Shown piece after piece: positions 23,514 to 30,223 of a stretch of DNA of 32,860 nt; positions within the stretch are counted from its first letter, which is position 1; each line of letters begins with the position of its first letter. Made by a program: the position numbers and the translations under genes. The notes beneath the pieces are model-generated. The model saw only the letters and a program-made list of their open reading frames with translations, had not been told where the DNA came from and did no database searches. Source of the stretch: Clostridia bacterium (lineage in GTDB: Bacteria > Bacillota > Clostridia > Oscillospirales > Acutalibacteraceae); contig CAAEVU010000073.1 of NCBI GenBank assembly GCA_900759575.1, positions 1 through 32,860 on the forward strand. Reading direction: 5' to 3'.

Positions 23514-24488
23514 ATGGCAGAAATTGTATCCATGGGCGAGCTTTTGATTGATTTTACCCCGGTGGGGGAAACGGAGGACGGACGGCTGCTGTTTGCCCGC
23601 AATCCTGGTGGAGCGCCGGCCAATGTGGCGGTTCAGGCTTACCGGGCAGGAGTGAGCGCCGGGTTCTTGGGCCGGGTTGGCAAAGATATGTTTGGCGATT
23701 TTCTGGTGGGTACGCTGAAGGACTGCGGAGTGGACATCAGCGGTTTGAGTCAAGACCCGGATTACGCCACTACGCTGGCGTTTGTCCAGCTCAGTCCGGA
23801 AGGGGACCGGGACTTCAGCTTCTATCGGAATCCCGGTGCGGATACCCGGTTATCCTTTGAGGACACGGACCTTTCCCTTATCGACCAGTGCAAGCTGCTG
23901 TGCTTTGGGTCCCTGCTGATGACGGCGGAGCCTTCCCGTTCCGCGGTGGAGAAGCTGGTGGAGTATGCCCGGAAGCAAGGAAAAATCACCGCGTATGACC
24001 CCAACTGGCGTCCGCCTCTGTGGAAGGGCCGGGAAGAGGAAGGCGTGGAGCGCATGAAGAGCCTTGTGTCCAAAGCGGATATTATGAAGATTTCCGGCGA
24101 GGAGCTGGAACTTATCACCGGAAAAGAATCCATTGAGGAAGGCGCCTGGGCTCTGTTGGAACAGGGCGTTTCCCTGGTGGTGGTAACGCTGGGCGCTCAT
24201 GGATGCAAAGCCTTTGCCCCCGGCATCTCTGTGGCCAAGGAGACCTATGACACCCAGGTGAAGGACACCACCGGTTCTGGCGACAGCTTCTTTGGAGCGT
24301 TGTTGGCCAAGGTGGTCCAGTCTGGAAAACGTCCTTCCCAGTTGTCTCCGGAAGAGCTGGGAGATTTTCTGGATTTCGCCAATGCTGCGGGTTCCACTTG
24401 TGCCACAAAAACAGGCGCTATCCCTGCTTTACCCGATGTGGAAGCCATTGAGCAGTGCAGGAAAACCGTACCGCTGCTGCGGCTGTAA
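23514..24488 (+). CDS. scrK: PfkB-family fructokinase
   Basis: The 324-residue product is a ribokinase/PfkB sugar kinase, most like fructokinase, which makes fructose 6-phosphate from fructose and ATP in the cytoplasm. The N-terminal signature (GGAPANVAVQAYRAG, 32-46) and FLGRVGKDMFGDFL (51-64) are present. The C-terminal signature DTTGSGDSFFGALL holds the anion hole and catalytic base Asp257. YDPNWRPPLW (161-170) is typical of the fructokinase subgroup. The start ATG has AAAGGCGG about 9 bp upstream. It has its own promoter and two terminators after it. No sucrose or fructose transporter or hydrolase lies beside it, so the supply route of the sugar is not visible. A related ketohexose or nucleoside could be the substrate instead. 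Confidence 0.88.
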   Translation: MAEIVSMGELLIDFTPVGETEDGRLLFARNPGGAPANVAVQAYRAGVSAGFLGRVGKDMFGDFLVGTLKDCGVDISGLSQDPDYATTLAFVQLSPEGDRDFSFYRNPGADTRLSFEDTDLSLIDQCKLLCFGSLLMTAEPSRSAVEKLVEYARKQGKITAYDPNWRPPLWKGREEEGVERMKSLVSKADIMKISGEELELITGKESIEEGAWALLEQGVSLVVVTLGAHGCKAFAPGISVAKETYDTQVKDTTGSGDSFFGALLAKVVQSGKRPSQLSPEELGDFLDFANAAGSTCATKTGAIPALPDVEAIEQCRKTVPLLRL

Positions 24489-24514
24489 TGGGAACGGCAA
24501 CATAACTTGACAAA

Positions 24515-24551
24515 AACGTCCCAGCTCCTGGTAAAAGGCGGCTGGGACGTT
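24515..24551 (+). terminator. Hairpin after fructokinase gene
   Basis: AACGTCCCAGC (24515-24525) and GCTGGGACGTT (24541-24551) form a perfect 11-bp stem with a 15-nt loop. The following T-tract is interrupted (CTGTATTTT), so it may terminate only partly. A second, stronger hairpin follows. Confidence 0.65.
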
Positions 24552-24567
24552 CTGTATTTTGGGTAGA

Positions 24568-24598
24568 AAAAAGGCTCCGGCAATCCCGGAGCCTTTTT
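24568..24598. terminator. Bidirectional terminator between fructokinase and GT2 gene
   Basis: AAAAAGGCTCCGG (24568-24580) and CCGGAGCCTTTTT (24586-24598) form a perfect 13-bp stem with a 5-nt loop and five T on either strand. It ends both the fructokinase transcript and the convergent yfhO-GT2 operon. Confidence 0.9.
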
Positions 24599-24614
24599 GA
24601 TGTCTTGTGGAAGT

Positions 24615-25577
24615 TCAGGATTTTTCCTGCTTGTTTTCCAAATAGGTCTCTACCCGGAAACGGGGACGGGCTTTCACTTCGCTGTAGATCTTCCCGATGT
24701 AGCCTCCCACTACGCCCAGGCACAGCATCTGCAAACCGCCCAAAAGCCAAATGGAACACACAATGGCTGTCCAGCCGGAAACGGTCACCCCGGCAAAGTA
24801 GGAAATCAAAGCGTACAGCAAACCGAAGATGCTGAGAACCGAAATCAGGATGCCCAGATTGGAAATCAGCTTCAAGGGTTTGACGCTGAAACTGGTGATG
24901 CCGTCCAGAGCAAAGGAGAGCATTTTCTTTAAGGGATATTTGCTCTCCCCGGCAAAGCGCTCGTGGCGGTCGTAGTATACGTAGTCGCTGCGGTAGCCGA
25001 TCAGGGGAACAATGCCCCGGAGGAACAAGTTGACTTCCTTGTATTCGGAAAGCCCTTCCAGCGCTCGCTTGCTCATCAGCCGGTAATCGGCATGGTTAAA
25101 GACCACGTCCACGCCCAGCAGTTTCATCACTTTGTAGAAGCCCTCAGCAGTGGTCCGCTTGAACCAGGTGTCCGTGTCGCGCTTGTTCCGCACACCGTAC
25201 ACCACATCGCAGCCGTCCTGGAATTTGGTCACAAATTGATCCAGAGCGTCAATGTCGTCCTGCAAGTCCGCGTCCATGCTGATGGCGGCGTCGCACTGGG
25301 GCATGGCAGTCATCAATCCGCAGAGCAGTGCGTTTTGGTGCCCGCGGTTGTGGGCCAGTTTGACCCCTTCTACCCAGGGGTTTTCACGGTTGTATTGGGC
25401 AATCAGTTCCCAGGTTTTGTCCTTGCTTCCATCGTCTACAAAGAGGATTCGGCTTTCTTTGCCGATCAGTTTCTTCCCAAGCATGGATTCCAGCTTTTCT
25501 GTAAGCCGGTGGCAGGTTTCGGGAAGGACCGCCTCTTCGTTGTAGCAGGGAATGACAAAATACACAGTGGGTTCCAT
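24615..25577 (-). CDS. GT2 polyprenyl-phosphate glycosyltransferase (GtrB/CsbB-like)
   Basis: The 320-residue membrane enzyme resembles GtrB and CsbB, which load a sugar from a nucleotide donor onto undecaprenyl phosphate at the cytoplasmic face. It has the GT-A motifs VIPCYNEE (8-15), VDDGSKDKTW (47-56) and MDADLQDD (101-108). The acceptor loop RHERFAGESKYPLKKM (204-219) is typical of polyprenyl-phosphate transferases. Two C-terminal membrane segments (about 237-261 and 269-296) follow, with a basic tail. The ATG has AAAGGAG upstream and lies 12 bp after the yfhO-like gene in the same operon. In Bacillus a CsbB-YfhO pair puts sugar on lipoteichoic acid. The same division of labour is inferred here, but the sugar and the target polymer are unknown. 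Confidence 0.9.
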   Translation of the reverse strand: MEPTVYFVIPCYNEEAVLPETCHRLTEKLESMLGKKLIGKESRILFVDDGSKDKTWELIAQYNRENPWVEGVKLAHNRGHQNALLCGLMTAMPQCDAAISMDADLQDDIDALDQFVTKFQDGCDVVYGVRNKRDTDTWFKRTTAEGFYKVMKLLGVDVVFNHADYRLMSKRALEGLSEYKEVNLFLRGIVPLIGYRSDYVYYDRHERFAGESKYPLKKMLSFALDGITSFSVKPLKLISNLGILISVLSIFGLLYALISYFAGVTVSGWTAIVCSIWLLGGLQMLCLGVVGGYIGKIYSEVKARPRFRVETYLENKQEKS

Positions 25578-25589
25578 AGTGTTTCTCCT

Positions 25590-28250
25590 TTATTCAGGAC
25601 TGTTTTGGGGGGAACTGTTTTGTGAGGACGGTTCCTCCGGAGGAGCTTCCTCCTTAGCGGGGGCAGGCTCTTGGGTGGAGGATTCCTCAGCGGAAGGAGG
25701 AGCCTCGCTGGACGGGGATTCTTCCTGGGAATCGGATTCCTCCGGAACTACCGCTTGGCGAGGAACGTGAGGAATCAGAGCCCCTGGCCGGCGGAAAGAA
25801 ACGTGGCGGGATTTGGTGTACTGGGAGAATTTTCCCACCCGCAGCAAGCTGATGGTTTTAACCGGAGCGGTCCGGGAGGGGACGCGGTTCATCAGCATCA
25901 GATAAGCCACCAGCACCGCCAGAGACACCAAGGTGATGATAAAGCCCAAGGTCAACCCGGGAGTGTGGTAGGTAAACTCGATCACCACGTCTTCGCCTTC
26001 CGGAACGGTGACCGCCATAAAGCCCACATTCACTTTTTCGATGGGCACGGTTTCGCCGTTGACGGTGGCGCTCCATCCGCTTTCATAGGGCACGCTGAAG
26101 AAGATGATCTGCTGCCGGTCGGAATCCAATTCGGCGGTGAAACCGGTGTTGGTGTACTGGAACGAGGAACAGGACCTTGCGGCCCGGTCTTGGCAATCCG
26201 TCAAATAATTTTCTTCGTTGAACGTGCGCATATCTTCCGGCAGGTGTTCCAAGATCCCATCATAGTATTGGGCACGGTCGTCCTCGATGACCACTGCCCG
26301 GAGCATGGCCAGTTCCCGGTCACCAATGGCGTTTTCGCTGCCTTCGCTCAGAGCGTCGTACTCGCTCCGGGTGATGTAATAGTCATAGGAAAAGCCCATG
26401 GGGATGTAGTAGAGATTTTCCCAAATGTCAAATCCGTTGGAGTTGCCGTAATAGGCAAAACCGGGCATGGCAGGATTGGAAGAATCCTCCCCAGCAAAGT
26501 ATTGGTCGTCGTGGTCGTCGTCAAACAGCCAGTGGACACTTAAAAGACCCCGAATGGCGTAGTGATCGGTGGTGGGCCGGGAGGCCACATCTCGAGGCAC
26601 GCCGATGGAATCGTAAAATTCCATAATGGAGCCGGGCACCACGCTGTGGAACGCCTGAATGGAGGGAATCTCCCAGAACATGGCGGCGTTGTCCAAGGAT
26701 TCGTAGAAATCGGAACGGCTTTCCTGCAGATCGGGGAGATCCACATTTTTTCCGCCGTTTAAGGAATAGGGGATCAGGTGGTCCCAAGTGTATTCCGATT
26801 GAGTCTTGCCCAGGGCAATGAAGAAAATAGAGTAAAATACCGAAATGATGGAAACCGCCACCAAGGTGGAGCGGAAAAAGACCTTTTTGTTTTTCCGGCA
26901 GAAGCAGAACAGGTATACCACGGCTCCCAGGGATACCAGGGAGATGGCCACATAGCTCCAAAAACGGGTAGGGTAATCTTCCAGACCAAAGGTGAAGGAC
27001 TTCACGCCATCCACCGTTTCCGAGGTGGGCATGAATCCAATGACCACGGCAATGGCCACAGTGATGACCGTTGTCCATTTGATAGAGCGTTTCCAGTTGA
27101 CCCGGTCGTTTTCCAGTGCCAGCACGGTGGCCATGGCCATCATCAAGGTCAGCATGTAGTACCACCGGGCATAGAAAGCGCTGTTCATCATCTGGAACGC
27201 GGAGTTGAGGAAGGGCACCAACGCCATCAGGAACAAGATCCAGATGAATTTTTTCAGCCAGTGTTTCCGGCGCATTTGCAGCCAGCCGATCACGCCGGTC
27301 ATGCCGAACAAGGGTAGCCAGGCGCCCAGCGACGACCATTTGGAGCTGGAATCCGGCGTGAAGTTGGGCCGGGCAGGCAGGTCCGGCGGGAAGAAGAAGC
27401 AGGTGAGAATGTGGAGATACCGCTGCACCTGATTGTAAAGTACTGCGTTCCACCCGTTGATGTATTCGGTGGTGCGGTAATTTTGCAGTACGGTCAGCAC
27501 CGAGGGTACCAGCAGTGTGCAGGCAAGCCCTACGCCCAGTACGGCTTCCAGAGCCAGCAGCAGGAAATCTTTCACGTTGATCCGCCAGCTTTTGCAGATG
27601 AGCCGCAGGAAAAAGTAGATCAAGGTGAAGGTGACTTGTCCTACAAAGAAGTAGTAGTTCACCACACAGCAAGCGAACACCGCCAAGGCGAAGATCCCAC
27701 GGCGGCGGGTGGCCATGTATTCATCCAGGGCTGCCAGCAGCAGGGGGAAGAACACAATGGCTTCGTGAAAATGGTTGAAGAAAATGTTGTAGACGGAAAA
27801 CCCGGAAAAAGCGTACAGCACGCCGGCAATCAATGCCGAATCCCGGTTTTTTGTGTAGCGGTGGATGTAGATGTATCCCGTCAGGGTGGCGCAGGCGAAT
27901 TTTAAAATCAGCAGCGGCCCCATGAGATATTGCAGCCATTCCGAGGGGAAGGGGATGGTCAGCCAGAAAAAGGGGCTTCCCAACAGGTAAAAGCTGTAAG
28001 AGCCGATAAAATTCACGCCCAGGTCGGTAAGGTGGTTCCAGCCCAGGTTTCCGGAACGCACAGCGTCGTGGGCCAGGCGGTAAAACGGTACCTGCTGGAC
28101 ATTGAAATCTCCGTAAAAGAGGAAGCGGCCGCCATCTACCACAATAAAGGGGATGAACACCAGGAAGGAGAGCCCTAAGCCCAGGAAAAAGGCTTTGAGG
28201 AAGTAGTTGTCCCGGAAGCTCTTCTTCTTCGTTTCATTGACAGATGCCAT
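25590..28250 (-). CDS. YfhO-family multi-membrane protein, likely surface glycosyltransferase
   Basis: The 886-residue product is a large polytopic membrane protein of the YfhO family, thought to be GT-C-type enzymes that move a sugar from a lipid carrier to a surface polymer. Residues 1-500 hold about twelve hydrophobic segments, with the first extracytoplasmic loop DGGRFLFYGDFNVQQVPFYR resembling a GT-C acidic site. A large soluble outer domain follows (about 520-760), then a last membrane segment (TLGFIITLVSLAVLVAYLML). The final 57 residues are an unusual Ser/Pro/Glu-rich tail. The ATG at 28250 has AGGAGG 11 bp upstream; a longer frame upstream crosses the promoter region and is not credible. 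It is co-transcribed with the GT2 gene. The family is confident; the polymer modified is inferred. Confidence 0.88.
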   Translation of the reverse strand: MASVNETKKKSFRDNYFLKAFFLGLGLSFLVFIPFIVVDGGRFLFYGDFNVQQVPFYRLAHDAVRSGNLGWNHLTDLGVNFIGSYSFYLLGSPFFWLTIPFPSEWLQYLMGPLLILKFACATLTGYIYIHRYTKNRDSALIAGVLYAFSGFSVYNIFFNHFHEAIVFFPLLLAALDEYMATRRRGIFALAVFACCVVNYYFFVGQVTFTLIYFFLRLICKSWRINVKDFLLLALEAVLGVGLACTLLVPSVLTVLQNYRTTEYINGWNAVLYNQVQRYLHILTCFFFPPDLPARPNFTPDSSSKWSSLGAWLPLFGMTGVIGWLQMRRKHWLKKFIWILFLMALVPFLNSAFQMMNSAFYARWYYMLTLMMAMATVLALENDRVNWKRSIKWTTVITVAIAVVIGFMPTSETVDGVKSFTFGLEDYPTRFWSYVAISLVSLGAVVYLFCFCRKNKKVFFRSTLVAVSIISVFYSIFFIALGKTQSEYTWDHLIPYSLNGGKNVDLPDLQESRSDFYESLDNAAMFWEIPSIQAFHSVVPGSIMEFYDSIGVPRDVASRPTTDHYAIRGLLSVHWLFDDDHDDQYFAGEDSSNPAMPGFAYYGNSNGFDIWENLYYIPMGFSYDYYITRSEYDALSEGSENAIGDRELAMLRAVVIEDDRAQYYDGILEHLPEDMRTFNEENYLTDCQDRAARSCSSFQYTNTGFTAELDSDRQQIIFFSVPYESGWSATVNGETVPIEKVNVGFMAVTVPEGEDVVIEFTYHTPGLTLGFIITLVSLAVLVAYLMLMNRVPSRTAPVKTISLLRVGKFSQYTKSRHVSFRRPGALIPHVPRQAVVPEESDSQEESPSSEAPPSAEESSTQEPAPAKEEAPPEEPSSQNSSPQNSPE

Positions 28251-28329
28251 AAGAGAGTGTACCTCCTGGAAAATGATAGGAAAGGGCGGTGCAAGCGCCC
28301 GCCCGAACAAGCCCGATGTCTTTGGGGAC

Positions 28330-28335
28330 ATTATA
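28330..28335 (-). promoter_or_regulatory. -10 element of the yfhO-GT2 operon
   Basis: On the minus strand TATAAT (28330-28335) is a perfect -10 element about 80 bp before the ATG. No good -35 is found 17 bp upstream (TTTTAC), so the promoter may be weak or need an activator. Confidence 0.45.
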
Positions 28336-28443
28336 GCACAGATTCCCAGGGGGTAAAAGCTTTTTTTGGCGTTTTGAGCAATGGCTGGGGAAAGATGCCA
28401 GAAAAAGATTTCAATTTTGTAACAAAAAGCTTTTAAAATATTG

Positions 28444-28471
28444 TATAATGGAAAAGCGCCCCAAGGGGCGC
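28444..28471 (+). promoter_or_regulatory. -10 element overlapping the start of a perfect GC palindrome, HD-dusB-polA operon
   Basis: TATAAT at 28444-28449 would place the transcript start near 28456. That is the first base of GCGCCCC-AA-GGGGCGC (28456-28471), a perfect 7-2-7 palindrome. No strong -35 is visible. The palindrome may be an operator that covers the start site, or a hairpin that protects the 5' end. The ATG at 28448 lies inside the -10 box and cannot be the start of the next gene. Confidence 0.5.
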
Positions 28472-28501
28472 AAAGAATGCTTTGAGAACGGGGGAAACGG
28501 A

Positions 28502-29149
28502 ATGTATCCATTTTTTGCCATGCTTTCCCGAATGAAATACATCAACCGCTGGGGGCTGATGCACAATACCCGCAGCGAGAATATTTGCGAGCACAGCTTG
28601 GAAGTGGCTTTGGTGGCCCATGCCCTGGCCACCATCGGCAACCGGAAATTCGGCAAGCAGTACGATGCCCAGCGGGCCGCCATGCTGGCAGTGCTGCACG
28701 ACGCCTCGGAGATCATCACCGGGGACATGCCCACGCCTGTGAAGTACCATTCGGAGGAGATCCGAAAAGCCTATGCAGAAGTGGAGGACATGGCGGTGGA
28801 ACATTTGGTTTCCATGCTGCCGGAAGATTTGCGGGACGAGTACCGGGGGATCATGACCATGAGCGGCCCAACGGACGAAGAGCTGAAACCCTTGGTCAAA
28901 GCTGCGGATCGGATCTCGGCAGTGATCAAGTGTATGGAAGAGCGTAAAAGCGGCAACCGGGATTTTTCCAAGGCGGAGCAGACCATCACTCAGGCCATTC
29001 AGGACATGAAGCTTCCGGAAGCGGATTATTTTATGAAAGAATTCCTGCCGTCCTACGGGCTGACCATTGAGGAGCAGGACTACACCCGGGAAGCGGGCTT
29101 AAAGTTTTCGGAATCGTCACAAATGGTGTTCTCAAAAGTATTAAAATAA
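28502..29149 (+). CDS. yfbR: HD-domain 5'-nucleotidase (YfbR-like)
   Basis: The 215-residue product is a small HD-family metal phosphohydrolase like YfbR, which removes phosphate from deoxyribonucleoside 5'-monophosphates in the cytoplasm. Metal ligands are His31 (ENICEHSLEV), His66-Asp67 (LAVLHDASE) and Asp136 (AADRISA). Arg16-Trp17 in NRWGLMHNTR matches the substrate-binding pair of YfbR. ITGDMPTPVKY is a family hallmark. The ATG at 28502, about 7 bp after GGGGG, is chosen over the in-frame ATG at 28448, which lies inside the promoter. It opens an operon with dusB and polA, so a role in balancing nucleotide pools is plausible. Confidence 0.88.
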   Translation: MYPFFAMLSRMKYINRWGLMHNTRSENICEHSLEVALVAHALATIGNRKFGKQYDAQRAAMLAVLHDASEIITGDMPTPVKYHSEEIRKAYAEVEDMAVEHLVSMLPEDLRDEYRGIMTMSGPTDEELKPLVKAADRISAVIKCMEERKSGNRDFSKAEQTITQAIQDMKLPEADYFMKEFLPSYGLTIEEQDYTREAGLKFSESSQMVFSKVLK

Positions 29150-29208
29150 ATGGGACGAACTGGGACTCCTCCCATTCTCGCCTCCATCATTTTGTAAAGG
29201 ATAGATCT

Positions 29209-30186
29209 ATGAATATCGGCAATCTACAAATCACCGGCCGGGCGGCTTTGGCTCCCATGGCCGGGGTCACCGACGCTGCCTACCGCAAGCTTTGCGCCAG
29301 TTTTGGCGCGGCTTATACGGTCACCGAAATGGTCAGCGCCAGGGCGATCCAATACAATTACCAGAAAACCGCCCAGTTGGCGGACACTTCCCAGGACGAG
29401 CACCCGGTGTTTCTCCAACTTTTTGGCAGCGACCCCTTTGATTTCGGCCTGGCTGCCAAAAAAGCGGAAGCCTTTCATCCCGATGGGATCGACATCAATA
29501 TGGGCTGCCCTGTGCCAAAAGTGGCTGGAAACGGCGCCGGCAGCGCTCTGATGAAGGACCCCAGCCGGTGTGGGGCCATTGTGGCGGCAGTGAAACGGAA
29601 TACGGACCTGCCTGTTACCGTAAAGATCCGGGCAGGTTGGGACGAAGAACACATCAACGCCGTGGAAGTGGCCAAGGCCTGCGAGGAAGCCGGCGCTGCC
29701 GCTGTGTGCGTCCACGGGCGCACCCGCAACCAGATGTATATGGGCCACGCGGATTGGGACGTGATCGCAGCCGTGAAACAGGCGGTGAGCATTCCCGTCA
29801 TTGGAAACGGCGATGTGGTAGACGCCCAGTCCGCGTGTAAGCTGCTGGACCATACCGGCTGCGATATGGTGATGGTGGGCCGGGGCGCCTTGGGCAATCC
29901 GTGGGTCTTCCGGCAGATCAACGCCTATTTGCGGGATTCCTGCACCATTTTGCCGGGACCTGGCATCGCCGAGCGGATCTTGGTCATCAAGCGCCATATG
30001 GACGCCCTGTGCCAATTAAAGGGCGAGGGACGTGCCATGCGGGAGGCCAGAAAACATGTGGGATGGTATCTCCACGGGATACGGGGAGCGGCAGAATTCC
30101 GCCGCCGTGCCGGGGAACTTTCCACCCTGGAAGATTTAGATCTGCTTTTGCGGGACGTGTATGTCGCGGCGCAGGAGGAAGAATAA
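29209..30186 (+). CDS. dusB: tRNA-dihydrouridine synthase (DusB-type)
   Basis: The 325-residue product is an FMN-dependent enzyme that reduces uridine to dihydrouridine in tRNA D-loops. LAPMAGVTD (14-22) opens the TIM barrel, and Cys100 in DINMGCPVPKV is the catalytic cysteine. KIRAGWD, VHGRTRNQMYMG, IGNGDV and MVGRGALGNPW are the flavin and RNA-binding motifs of the DusB group. The C-terminal helical domain contains EARKHVGWYLHG. The ATG has AAAGGA upstream. It lies 59 bp after the nucleotidase gene and 37 bp before polA in an apparent operon. Confidence 0.95.
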   Translation: MNIGNLQITGRAALAPMAGVTDAAYRKLCASFGAAYTVTEMVSARAIQYNYQKTAQLADTSQDEHPVFLQLFGSDPFDFGLAAKKAEAFHPDGIDINMGCPVPKVAGNGAGSALMKDPSRCGAIVAAVKRNTDLPVTVKIRAGWDEEHINAVEVAKACEEAGAAAVCVHGRTRNQMYMGHADWDVIAAVKQAVSIPVIGNGDVVDAQSACKLLDHTGCDMVMVGRGALGNPWVFRQINAYLRDSCTILPGPGIAERILVIKRHMDALCQLKGEGRAMREARKHVGWYLHGIRGAAEFRRRAGELSTLEDLDLLLRDVYVAAQEEE

Positions 30187-30223
30187 GCAGGACGGCTGAA
30201 TTATGGAAAAGGAGCGCCAACCT

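Noticed and set aside
28448..28501. Earlier in-frame ATG for the HD nucleotidase at 28448
   Set aside because: It lies within the TATAAT box, so it would not be in the transcript.
25590..28511. Longer yfhO-like start at 28511
   Set aside because: The extension would overlap the divergent nucleotidase gene and both promoters; the first 87 residues are not family-like.
29161..29174. TGGGA-ctcc-TCCCA hairpin between the nucleotidase gene and dusB
   Set aside because: Only five base pairs and no T-tract; too weak for a terminator.
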